NCBI GenBank assembly: GCA_030039895.1
Contig: JASHUR010000315.1
Coordinates: 1 to 34,059, forward strand
DNA length: 34,059 nucleotides
Origin: Acidobacteriaceae bacterium
Lineage (GTDB): Bacteria > Acidobacteriota > Terriglobia > Terriglobales > Acidobacteriaceae
Reading direction: 5' to 3'
In this document: positions 16,534-24,350 of the stretch, piece by piece
Layout of the letters: every line of letters starts with the position of its first letter
How positions within the stretch are numbered: the stretch's first letter is position 1
Position numbers and translations under genes: made by a program
The notes under the pieces: generated by a model
What the model was told of the DNA's origin: nothing
The model's database searches: none
The model's input: only the letters and a program-made list of their open reading frames with translations

Positions 16534-18255
16534 TCAGATCCATCGGACTGCAATTCCCAGAGCGCGGACCTTCTCTTCTGGAATTTTGCCGCTGGATACC
16601 AGAACTTCATTGACAACATGTTTGCTGGTAACCTTTCGAAGGTCGCTGGGGTTGTAAATTGATACTCCGTGCAGGCGTCGCCCGGCCTTGCCCCAATCAT
16701 CGTCAAGAAAGCCCACGGGAAAATGCGTGCCTTGGTTCAGAATTTGCCTCACCAGAAGGTCGCCCTTCACGCCGGCACCGTAGATCAGAACTCGGCTTGC
16801 CGCAGCCCGTGCCGCCCGTTGACCGTGCAGCCAGGCCCCGAAGAGTCTTAACGCAACGCGGCTGCCGCCGACGAAAAGTAGTAACAGAATCGCGTTTAGA
16901 ATCAGAACGGCAATTGACAGACGAGGATGGGGATGCGCCACTAGAATGGCCGCCGTCGCCGCAGCCGAGGCAAGTACGACGCACTGGACGATGACAATCA
17001 CATCCTCAATCCCGACGTAACGCCACATCCCGCGATAGATCCCGCCGAGTAGGAAGGCTATCATCTCGACTCCGAGTATGAGGGGCGCGAAACGCTGGAA
17101 GATCAGTAATTGCTGGCCTGGAATTATGCCTCCGAAACGAAGCAGAAACGCGCCGTAATATGCCAGCGTCATCAGCACCAGATCAAAGAGAACCTCCAGG
17201 ATGCGCCGCTTATAGGAAAATTTCATCAGGAATGAGAAGGCATTGCTTTGGGGAACGGTGCCGTCTTCATAAGAACGAAGCAAGCCCAGGTGAAGGGCAA
17301 AGAAAAGTACCACCAAGGCGAAGCACGGCACGATGAGATAAAGAACCTCCGCATGCAAGTACCGTAAGGTAAAAGCGATCCCTCCGGAGACAGCAGTGAG
17401 GCCATACATCAATATCACAGCACGCCGTTCTGAGAGCCCGGTGGCCACCAGGCGATGTGAGACATGATCCCTCCCACCCTGCGAGATCCTTCGCCCGTGA
17501 AGGATTCGAGTAATTGTCACGAGGGAGGTATCCACAATCGGCACCAGCATGATCAGCACAGGGGTCAACAATACGGCCACTAGTCCACGAGATCGGCCCC
17601 AATTGCTCAGCAGCGCTATTCCACCCAGCATGAATCCCAGGAAGAGCGATCCACAGTCCCCCATGAAGATCGAGGCTGGAGAAAAATTGAATACTAGAAA
17701 ACCTCCAATCGCACATGCCAAGACGAATGAGACAGCGACAGCCGCGTCCTGCCCGCTCGCCAGGAAATTCGCACCCAGGAAAATGCAGGCCAGCGCCGCA
17801 ACTCCCCCGGCCAAACCATCCATATTGTCGAGCAGGTTCACAGCGTTCGTGATTCCGACCATCCAGAAAAGAGTGATCAGGTCGTTGACAATTGCGAAAG
17901 AAGTCCAAGGCAGCACCAGCCCGGCCAGCGGCAGCACGGAAGCTGCCGCAACTTGCATTACCAACTTGGTCTGCGGCTTCAGAGTTCGAAGGTCATCCAC
18001 GAGCCCGATGACAAACATGCCCGTCGCCGCGCCCGCGAGTGGCCAGAATCCCGGAACTGAGGGGTGAAGCACCAGAACACCAACGGCAAACGCAGTAAAG
18101 ATCCCAATCCCGCCAAGAAGCGCGGTTGGTTTGCGGTTCCAGCGGTCAGGCCGAGGCATAGCCACTACGCCCCATCGTCGCGCCAGTTTTCCTACCAAAC
18201 TGGTTGCGACGACGGAGGCAGCCAACACGATGATCAACGCAATTTCAATTGTCAT
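16534..18255 (-). CDS. WecA/MraY-type polyprenyl-phosphate phosphosugar transferase fused to CapD/PglF-like N-terminal module
   Basis: 573 residues from the ATG at 18255 (MTIEIALIIVLAASVV). Residues 1-330 are a polytopic PNPT-family transferase: VDDLRTLKPQTK (86-97), NAVNLLDNMDGLAGG (137-151), FMGDCGSLFLG (197-207) and DHVSHRLVATGLS (263-275) are the Mg- and substrate-binding loops of WecA/TagO-like enzymes that put HexNAc-1-P on undecaprenyl phosphate. Residues 345-480 are four more membrane segments as in CapD/PglF/FlaA1 dehydratases (DLVLMTLAYYGAFLLRFGG). Residues 487-573 are a Rossmann domain (VLIYGAGVKGDLLVRQIL, VGFLDDDWGKAG). The SDR catalytic domain that normally follows is missing: the ORF stops at 573 and the next gene starts 57 bases later. 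The start has no strong Shine-Dalgarno. It probably initiates repeat-unit synthesis. Confidence 0.85.
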   Translation of the reverse strand: MTIEIALIIVLAASVVATSLVGKLARRWGVVAMPRPDRWNRKPTALLGGIGIFTAFAVGVLVLHPSVPGFWPLAGAATGMFVIGLVDDLRTLKPQTKLVMQVAAASVLPLAGLVLPWTSFAIVNDLITLFWMVGITNAVNLLDNMDGLAGGVAALACIFLGANFLASGQDAAVAVSFVLACAIGGFLVFNFSPASIFMGDCGSLFLGFMLGGIALLSNWGRSRGLVAVLLTPVLIMLVPIVDTSLVTITRILHGRRISQGGRDHVSHRLVATGLSERRAVILMYGLTAVSGGIAFTLRYLHAEVLYLIVPCFALVVLFFALHLGLLRSYEDGTVPQSNAFSFLMKFSYKRRILEVLFDLVLMTLAYYGAFLLRFGGIIPGQQLLIFQRFAPLILGVEMIAFLLGGIYRGMWRYVGIEDVIVIVQCVVLASAAATAAILVAHPHPRLSIAVLILNAILLLLFVGGSRVALRLFGAWLHGQRAARAAASRVLIYGAGVKGDLLVRQILNQGTHFPVGFLDDDWGKAGRRLHGVSIYNPSDLRKVTSKHVVNEVLVSSGKIPEEKVRALGIAVRWI

Positions 18256-18315
18256 TTTGGGGGGCCTAAAGACTACGGGGGGAATTTTCGGGCATGCGTT
18301 GGGAGAAGCCGGCAA

Positions 18316-18547
18316 TCAGACAGCTGCAATCGGCGAGCTGGGCTGTTGCTGCTCGGACCAATCAATGGCCTTCCACAGACCGCTCTGAACATCAGCCAAT
18401 AATTCATGCCTCACGTACGATGTGCTGTCGAAATATTCGCCAGGGAATGCTTGACATCATCTGGGCGAGCGTTCCCGACCTGTACCTGAGGCGGAGGTTG
18501 TCACCAATTTTGTCTGCCACAAGCTCATAGACACGATTGAGCGTCAT
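18316..18547 (-). pseudogene. Decayed C-terminal fragment of a UDP-sugar 4-epimerase (GalE/WbpP-like)
   Basis: No intact gene lies in this 300-base gap, but three minus-strand frames read in succession reconstruct an SDR epimerase C-terminus. Frame 1 (18547 to about 18485) gives TLNRVYELVADKIGDNLRLR. After a one-base loss, frame 3 (18482-18414) gives ARPDDVKHSLANISTA, matching the family signature xRxGDVRHSxADIxxA. A TGA (18413-18411) sits where Leu of LGY would be. After a second one-base loss, frame 2 (18405-18316) gives ELLADVQSGLWKAIDW and then a Ser/Pro tail and stop. The order and spacing match the last 80 or so residues of UDP-glucose or UDP-GlcNAc 4-epimerases. It starts 8 bases after the stop of the intact SDR gene. 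The frames and motifs are seen; the family and decay history are inferred. Sequencing error is unlikely to explain three lesions. Confidence 0.72.
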
Positions 18548-18555
18548 TATGGTTC

Positions 18556-19602
18556 TCAAATGACCGCGGCTATCTGCCAATCCCCCTTCACTTCCTGTAC
18601 AAGGGTGGACTCGTCGGATGCAATAGTCGCCTGGTCCGCCGCAGCCGTTCTCAGGTGCGAGATCACGTCCTTCAGCGTATCCTCCAGCGTGTAACGCGGG
18701 ACAAACCCGGTGAGGGCGTGCAATTTCGAGGTGTCGGGAACTCGGCGGAGCATATCCTCGAATCCTTCTTCGTAGGCTTCTTTATAGGGAATCTTCACAA
18801 TTCGTGATGCCGATCCGGTCATTGCCCTCACCTTTTCGGCCAAGTCCTGAATCGTAATTTCTTCCGTGTTGCCGATGTTGTAGACCTCGCCGACTGCCTG
18901 AGATTTCGCCATGAGCTGAGTGAGTGCCCTGACTGCGTCGGCCACATGGAGAAAGCAGCGGCGCTGAGTGCCATCGCCATAGACCGTGATGTCCTCCTGT
19001 TTGAGTGCCTGGCGAACAAAGTTGGGGACCACCATGCCGTAGCGTCCGGTCTGCCGTGGGCCTACAGTGTTGAAAAGGCGAACCACAGTGGTCGGCACGC
19101 GCTTCTCTTTCCAGTACGCCAGCGCCAGGAATTCATCCAGAGCCTTGGAACAGGCATAGCTCCAGCGGCCTTTGCTGGAGGGTCCCATCAACAAATCGTC
19201 ATCTTCCTGGAACGGCATTTGAGTGCGCTTGCCATACACCTCGGAAGTTGACGTCACCAGCACACGTTTCTTCTTTTTCGCCGCCAGATTCAAAATGAGT
19301 TCCGTCGCGCGAACGTTGGTTTCGATCGTGCGCACCGGGCTCTCTACAATCAGCCGCACGCCCACTGCCGCGGCAAGATGAAAGACCACATCGCACTCAT
19401 CCACGAGTTCTGCCGTCACCTGACGGTTCTCAACGCTATCCAGGAAGTACGAGAACCGCTTGTGGGCTTTGAGGGGCCGGATATTTTCAATTGAACCGGT
19501 TGATAAGTCGTCAATCACGAATACTTCGTCATTGTGCGCAAGGTAGTGTTCGGCCAGGTGGGACCCAATAAATCCGGCTCCGCCCGTAATAAGGACCTTC
19601 AT
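18556..19602 (-). CDS. NAD-dependent nucleotide-sugar epimerase/dehydratase (extended SDR)
   Basis: 348 residues with a good AGGAGGAG site before the ATG. NAD binding is by GGAGFIG (7-13) and the acidic D31-D32 after the second strand. Catalytic residues are Ser/Thr in TSTSEVYG (117-124) and YACSK (Y149, K153). Substrate-side motifs are RLFNTVGPRQTGRYGMVVPN and VYGDGTQRRCFLHVADAVRA. The overall pattern resembles UDP-glucuronate decarboxylases and related epimerases or dehydratases; the exact product is not readable. The C-terminal tail after about residue 315 is longer than usual and low in conservation signals (AAADQATIASDESTLVQE). In the operon it could feed a precursor sugar to the transferases, together with the dehydrogenase. 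Confidence 0.88.
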   Translation of the reverse strand: MKVLITGGAGFIGSHLAEHYLAHNDEVFVIDDLSTGSIENIRPLKAHKRFSYFLDSVENRQVTAELVDECDVVFHLAAAVGVRLIVESPVRTIETNVRATELILNLAAKKKKRVLVTSTSEVYGKRTQMPFQEDDDLLMGPSSKGRWSYACSKALDEFLALAYWKEKRVPTTVVRLFNTVGPRQTGRYGMVVPNFVRQALKQEDITVYGDGTQRRCFLHVADAVRALTQLMAKSQAVGEVYNIGNTEEITIQDLAEKVRAMTGSASRIVKIPYKEAYEEGFEDMLRRVPDTSKLHALTGFVPRYTLEDTLKDVISHLRTAAADQATIASDESTLVQEVKGDWQIAAVI

Positions 19603-19623
19603 GGAGTATCTCCTCCTTAGTTA

Positions 19624-20814
19624 TTAGTTATCCGTCAATCGCCCGTTTCTGTGATCGAGTACAGACACATATACCTTTTCGATCTCTTCCACCAGTCGTT
19701 CTTTGGAGAAATTCTGTTCGGCAAAGTAGCTTGCTGCCTGGCCCATCCGGGCTCGGCGCTGCGGTTCGTTCGACAGCCAGCGCAAGGCATCTGCAAAAAC
19801 TTCTGGAGTACGTCTCGTTACCAACACTCCGTTATCGAAGACTTGATAACCAGGATGCTCATCAGGCTGACCTGACATAAGATCAGCAACACCTCCAACA
19901 TCCGGAAGAATTACGGCGCAGCCTGCGGCCATGGCCTCTATAGCGGCGACTGGTGTGCCTTCATTCTTTGAAGTCAGTATGAGGACATCCGTCTGCCGAT
20001 AGATGGAGCGCATGTCCCGCTGCCAGCCAATAAGCTGCAGTCGTTCTTCGAGGCTGAGACGGCATGTCTCAGCCTCTACCTCTGGGCGAAGCTCCCCATC
20101 CCCAACCATCAGAAATGTTGCCGCCGGGTTCGTACCTGCGCAAAGCGCTGCGATCTTCGGATACATGAGCGGCTCTTTCACTCCAGTCAATCGTCCCGCC
20201 CAGGTAACAACAAGGCGATTGTCCACACTCTTTTCTAAAACGCGCGCACGCCCGAGTTCGAGAAATTGGGACAGGTCAAAACCGAGGCGGACCGTGGAAA
20301 TTCGTTCCAGTTCCGCAATCTTGAAACGGCCCGACAGGTCCTGACGTTGTTTGGCGCTGATAGCGATAATGCGCGCAGTTCCTCGTGCAAGAAGGCGTTC
20401 GATGAGAAGGTAGACTGCGGACTTTCGCCGCGAAAAATAGCCCTCGAAAATGTTTCCGTGGTAGGTGTGCACACAAGGCGTACCTGAAGCAAAGGCAGCA
20501 AGCCGGCCTACGGCCCCAGCCTTCGCGGTGTGAGTATGAAGAATATCCGGCCGCTCATGCTTGAGCCAGCGATAAATGAGCCAGAAGGCCCGGATGTCGT
20601 TAAAGGGAGAAACCTCACGCGACAGCCAGGGAATGCGAACTACGTTAACGCGCATCTCATCCGCAAGGTATTCCATGCTGCCTTCGGATTCGGGCACATT
20701 GCCAACAAGCAGACTCGTTGTGTGGCCGGCATCTGCCAGTTCGCGGGTAAGCAGGACAGCTTGGATAGCTGGCCCGCCTATATTCAGCCGAGCAATTGCG
20801 CGGGCGATTTTCAT
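19624..20814 (-). CDS. Family 4 glycosyltransferase
   Basis: 396 residues, GT-B fold. The N-terminal acceptor half starts MKIARAIARLNIGGPAIQAV, with the usual GG motif, and has ILHTHTAKAGAVGRLAA and CVHTYHGNIFEGYF, as in WbnH/CapM-like transferases. The C-terminal donor half has VVTWAGRLTGVKEP, FLMVGDGELRPEVE and the EX7E motif in SKNEGTPVAAIEAMAAGCAV. The enzyme is a cytosolic, membrane-associated retaining transferase that adds one sugar to the lipid-linked repeat; donor and acceptor are not readable. No strong Shine-Dalgarno is seen before the ATG. It lies 21 bases before the SDR gene and 67 bases after the upstream glycosyltransferase gene. Confidence 0.93.
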   Translation of the reverse strand: MKIARAIARLNIGGPAIQAVLLTRELADAGHTTSLLVGNVPESEGSMEYLADEMRVNVVRIPWLSREVSPFNDIRAFWLIYRWLKHERPDILHTHTAKAGAVGRLAAFASGTPCVHTYHGNIFEGYFSRRKSAVYLLIERLLARGTARIIAISAKQRQDLSGRFKIAELERISTVRLGFDLSQFLELGRARVLEKSVDNRLVVTWAGRLTGVKEPLMYPKIAALCAGTNPAATFLMVGDGELRPEVEAETCRLSLEERLQLIGWQRDMRSIYRQTDVLILTSKNEGTPVAAIEAMAAGCAVILPDVGGVADLMSGQPDEHPGYQVFDNGVLVTRRTPEVFADALRWLSNEPQRRARMGQAASYFAEQNFSKERLVEEIEKVYVSVLDHRNGRLTDN

Positions 20815-20881
20815 GCTTATGCGAGTGATTTATGGGGATCACAAATGGCAGGTGCATCGAACGCTCTTGCCGAAGACGATG

Positions 20882-22012
20882 TCACGATGATTTGCGAGGC
20901 TCTGTAGCGCCGTCGGACATACATTTTGTCGCAGAGGCAAGCACGTTGTAGACGCGCGGGACCTGGACCTTAGCACAGTACCAGGTCTCGACCGTATTAC
21001 GACCTTCCTGCCCGAGACGCCGCCGCAGCTCCGCAGAATTGATCAGCAGAGTTAATTTCATCACCCACTCATCCTCAGAGGCCGCTAGGAAACCGTTCAC
21101 GCCATCTCGGACGAGTTGAGCATTCATACCGACGGGCGAGCACACTACGGGGACCCCCACGCCCATATACTGGAGGGCCTTGCACCCACACTTGCCACGT
21201 CCCCAACTGTCATCCGGTACAGGCATCAGACCTGCCCACGCTCCGCGGAGGTCTGATGCCTCAGTTTCCGGCTGCCAAGGCACAGTTTCCACGTCGATCC
21301 CGGGAAGAGAAATTCGTGGCGCGCCAATCACACGAAGCCGGAAATCGCAGTGCTTCCGGAGGCGCACCAAAGCGCCGCACAGGCTTTCAAGGTACGGTGC
21401 TGTGGTCGGGCTTCCTGTCCATACGAGTTGCGGCCTAGGGCTCTCCTGTAATGGCTGCCTCGGCTTGTACTTATCTGTGTCAATCGTTGTCGGCACTACT
21501 GTTACATGGTGGTTGTATCGCGAGGCATATTCCGCCAGGAAATCGTTTCCGGCCATTACGTGCGCTGCTAGCATGCATGCTGTCGCTGTCTTGCCTGGGA
21601 ACTTCAGGAACGCGAAGGCCCGGTTGGCGTCACTAGCATTCGGAAGAAAGATCGCATCATCGAAATCGAATATATAAGGAACTCTCTTGAGTCTTATCCA
21701 ACGCTCGAATAAGGCAGGACCGAGCAGGGCGGTCTCTCGCTGTACATACACCAGATCAAATTCCCTAACGCGCAGAAGATGCTTTGCTCGCCGCAGCAGC
21801 GCCTTGACAATCAATGTTGTCTTTTTGCCGTACCTTTGCGGCTGGTAAAGAATTGAGTCCAGATCAGGCGATGTGAAAGGCTCAAATTCAAGCCGTACGC
21901 CCAAGGATCGAAGTCCGGGCGCCCATTGTTCGATTCGAAAGCGCTGCCCGGGTGACCGATCCAATGGAGCGAGGCATAGAACAAGCACGCGCATGTCGGT
22001 ATGACGTTTCAT
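20882..22012 (-). CDS. Glycosyltransferase, GT-B fold (family 4/1-like)
   Basis: 376 residues from the ATG at 22012. Alternatives are 22039, and 21994 giving MRVLVLCLAPLDRSPGQRFR. The first half carries SPGQRFRIEQWAP and DLVYVQRETALLGP, then YIFDFDDAIF, a signature of a transferase subgroup common in exopolysaccharide clusters. The second half has PQLVWTGSPTTAPYL, LRVIGAP and the donor-binding WGRGKCGCKALQYMGVGVPVV, in which the first Glu of the usual EX7E is not obvious. The ATG at 22012 overlaps the stop of a 55-codon open stretch upstream (ATGA). The specific sugar is unknown. Probably cytosolic, working on the lipid-linked repeat unit. Confidence 0.88.
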   Translation of the reverse strand: MKRHTDMRVLVLCLAPLDRSPGQRFRIEQWAPGLRSLGVRLEFEPFTSPDLDSILYQPQRYGKKTTLIVKALLRRAKHLLRVREFDLVYVQRETALLGPALFERWIRLKRVPYIFDFDDAIFLPNASDANRAFAFLKFPGKTATACMLAAHVMAGNDFLAEYASRYNHHVTVVPTTIDTDKYKPRQPLQESPRPQLVWTGSPTTAPYLESLCGALVRLRKHCDFRLRVIGAPRISLPGIDVETVPWQPETEASDLRGAWAGLMPVPDDSWGRGKCGCKALQYMGVGVPVVCSPVGMNAQLVRDGVNGFLAASEDEWVMKLTLLINSAELRRRLGQEGRNTVETWYCAKVQVPRVYNVLASATKCMSDGATEPRKSS

Positions 22013-22176
22013 GAGAAGTTTGCCCCTCTCCGGGCACATTTAAAGCGCAGCCGACACAGCGGACACCGATCCATGTCTAAATTTGGGATGTCATTCCTTA
22101 CAAGAATGCGAGCAGAACCCCCGGTTTGCAACTGATGCTCCAGAGAAGTTATTCCTTCGATCGACTTCCCATCAAC
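22009..22176 (-). other. 55-codon open stretch in frame after the methyltransferase UGA stop
   Basis: Directly after the TGA of the methyltransferase gene, the same frame stays open for 55 codons and ends in a TGA overlapping the ATG of the next glycosyltransferase gene (ATGA). The reading is protein-like and ends in a Cys cluster, DMDRCPLCRLRFKCARRG, with CxxC plus one more Cys. There is no ATG before the internal one at 22074, which would give 21 residues and has no ribosome binding site. It may be a readthrough extension, a small coupled protein with an unusual start, or a decayed gene. GC at third positions is only about half, so coding is not certain. Confidence 0.35.
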
Positions 22177-23028
22177 TCATTCCGTACGCTTCAGTCCAAC
22201 GGCACACCAATAGGGTGGGGCCTCGCAAAACTGGACATTTTCAAAGCCCGCCGTGCTGAACATATCTGCTATCTGGGCACGCGTGAATCTTTGCTCAAGT
22301 CGCGTGCCCAGCCGATCCAAAGCGTCAGTGCGCATTACATAAAGTGAGTGGTGCTGGTAATAGGAGAGTGGCCAACTTTCAGTCTTTACCCTGACGCTGG
22401 AAAGAAGCGCGCCTATGCGTGCCAAGGGCCAGTAGAATACGAGCGCCGCCACTTCCGCGATTATGACTTTAAGATGTTGAGGCAGGCGGGATACTATCAG
22501 TCTCGCGATATCACTTAGGCGCCAAATCCAGCGGTACCATGCCGGTCGGTTGTCAAATGCGTAGTAGATATACACCAGCAGAGGGGCCCCAGGCTTCAGT
22601 TTTTTGGCAATTGCATGTATGCCTGCCTCAGGATCGGGAATGTGATGGAGCACGCCCAGTGAGTAGGCGAAGTCGAGGCTCTCATCGTCAAAAGGTAACT
22701 TGCCAATACTGCAACAGTGAAACCGCACGTTTCTGTGGCCTGATAGGTTCGTTTGCGCGACTTCGAGGGCCTCAGAACTCGCATCAACGAGGAGGAGTTC
22801 TCTTACCAATGGAGCTACTAATCTTGCCCACCTCCCACTCCCGCAACCGATGTCAGCACCGCAGCCTCCATCCTCAGGCAGCGACTCCCAAGGAAATATG
22901 GCAAAGTACTGTCCAAAGATCTCTTCAGCTTCCTTCTCTTTAAGGCTAGCCTGTCCGAAGCGGCTCCACTCTTTGCCAAACCCAGCTACAGTTTCAGCGT
23001 CAACATTATTGCTGTGTGGCGACATCAT
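22177..23028 (-). CDS. Class I SAM-dependent methyltransferase
   Basis: 283 residues from the ATG at 23028, which overlaps the stop of the upstream membrane-protein gene (ATGA) and has GGAAG six bases upstream. The frame runs on to 23244 but that part shadows the upstream gene. Motif I is ADIGCGSGRWARL (58-70), followed by LLLVDASSEALEVAQ, RFHCCSIGKLPFDDESLDFAYSLGVLHHIPDP (motifs II-III) and LKPGAPLLVYIYY. The C-terminal half has hydrophobic segments (RLIVSRLPQHLKVIIAEVAALVFYW) that may lie on the membrane, and ends VQFCEAPPYWCAVGLK. The likely role is O-methylation of a sugar in the repeat unit. The in-frame open stretch after its stop is listed separately. Confidence 0.88.
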   Translation of the reverse strand: MMSPHSNNVDAETVAGFGKEWSRFGQASLKEKEAEEIFGQYFAIFPWESLPEDGGCGADIGCGSGRWARLVAPLVRELLLVDASSEALEVAQTNLSGHRNVRFHCCSIGKLPFDDESLDFAYSLGVLHHIPDPEAGIHAIAKKLKPGAPLLVYIYYAFDNRPAWYRWIWRLSDIARLIVSRLPQHLKVIIAEVAALVFYWPLARIGALLSSVRVKTESWPLSYYQHHSLYVMRTDALDRLGTRLEQRFTRAQIADMFSTAGFENVQFCEAPPYWCAVGLKRTE

Positions 23029-24341
23029 GCTAGGCTTCCGGCGCTGTTGGCGTCCAAATACGATCGCCCGCGCCGTGTTCCAAACAGCAAGGCGAGCAAG
23101 ACGATAATGGGCATGACTTCCAGGCGTTCGCGAACCGCCATCCCAAGGTTTCCGAAGCCGCCGAAACCATAGAGCACGGCCCAGCACATGACATAGGCCA
23201 GCGCCCAGGAGACCACAGGATCCCGAAGGCGGCGAAGGCTCCAATGTCTGGCCGCAAAGATCGCTAGCATTAGCAGTACTGAGCCCTCCAGTGCGGCCAT
23301 TACCGTAAATGCATTATGAATGTCCCACGGCAGCGGCCGGAAGAGCACGGTAAAAACGCCCCAAGGCAAGAACAGAATCATCGAACCGACTGAGTGAAAA
23401 CCGTGGAAGGCCTGGCCGCTGCCTCCGTATGCTAAATCACCAACCGTGGCATTCACTTCTGGAAGGACACTCGATAGACCATCGGAGAGGAATTGCCGGT
23501 GAAAGAGGGTAAAGGCGTAGACCATACCGGCTACACCTCCAGTCACACTCAGGACACGCTGGATGGGATGGCGCAAGCGCGGCGTCACCACAAACAATAG
23601 TGGAGCTACCATGATTACGCCATACCATTCGCGCACGAAGATGGCGATCAAGATTCCCCAAGCCGCCGGCAAGGCATAGCCGATTCGATTTGTGCGAAGC
23701 CAACCTGCTGCGCCCAGGGCATACAGGCCAGCGCCAAGGAAGATCACAGGATCTTTTCCCAGAATGGAGGACCAGAACAATACGGTCGGAGTAAAACCAA
23801 CCAGATAGAGGAGCCAGGGCTTCCGGCTGGAGAGATAATGGCAGGCAGCACGATAGAAGCAGAAACATCCCCACAAACCAATGAACGAGTATACGATCTT
23901 CATGGCATGGTAACTTGAACCCGTCATGTAACCCAGAAGAGCGGAAAATCGCAGGATAGTTTCTGTACCGTTTCCCAGTACCGGCAGGAGTGAAGCGTGC
24001 TGACCCCAAACACCCCACCAGAAATACGTGTAGGCATCCAGCCCGTAGTGCCATTCGTAGATCAGCATCGCTCCCAGATCCACTGCTATTTTCACGAGCC
24101 AGACGTGCACCAACGGAATCCGGTCATCTAATGGCAGCACACATAATAACGCTGTAAGTCCGAGTGCCCATATCCAGCCGCGGACGTAATCGCCAGCCAT
24201 GTGCGGCTGGGGGATATTTCGCCCAAACAACCCCATGTGCCCGAGCAACCAAACGGCGCCGAGACTAGTTACGATACTGGCGATGAGCACACCGCTGACC
24301 TGCAATCCGGCCACCAACGTGCCGCTTCTCGCTTCATTCAT
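23025..24341 (-). CDS. Polytopic membrane protein, probable polysaccharide polymerase (Wzy-like)
   Basis: 438 residues with about 10 hydrophobic segments, beginning with VLIASIVTSLGAVWLLGHMG and ending with PIIVLLALLFGTR. Wzy proteins share little sequence, so the call rests on topology, on the motif GFTPTVLFWSSILGKDPVIF (a pattern common in O-antigen-polymerase-like proteins), on a large periplasmic-looking loop (about residues 270-330), and on being the only unassigned multi-span protein in a locus that has a Wzx-type flippase. It would join lipid-linked repeat units at the periplasmic face. It starts 9 bases after asnB and its stop overlaps the methyltransferase start. An alternative is a membrane-bound sugar-modifying transferase. 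Confidence 0.65.
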   Translation of the reverse strand: MNEARSGTLVAGLQVSGVLIASIVTSLGAVWLLGHMGLFGRNIPQPHMAGDYVRGWIWALGLTALLCVLPLDDRIPLVHVWLVKIAVDLGAMLIYEWHYGLDAYTYFWWGVWGQHASLLPVLGNGTETILRFSALLGYMTGSSYHAMKIVYSFIGLWGCFCFYRAACHYLSSRKPWLLYLVGFTPTVLFWSSILGKDPVIFLGAGLYALGAAGWLRTNRIGYALPAAWGILIAIFVREWYGVIMVAPLLFVVTPRLRHPIQRVLSVTGGVAGMVYAFTLFHRQFLSDGLSSVLPEVNATVGDLAYGGSGQAFHGFHSVGSMILFLPWGVFTVLFRPLPWDIHNAFTVMAALEGSVLLMLAIFAARHWSLRRLRDPVVSWALAYVMCWAVLYGFGGFGNLGMAVRERLEVMPIIVLLALLFGTRRGRSYLDANSAGSLA

Positions 24342-24350
24342 ATCGTCTAC

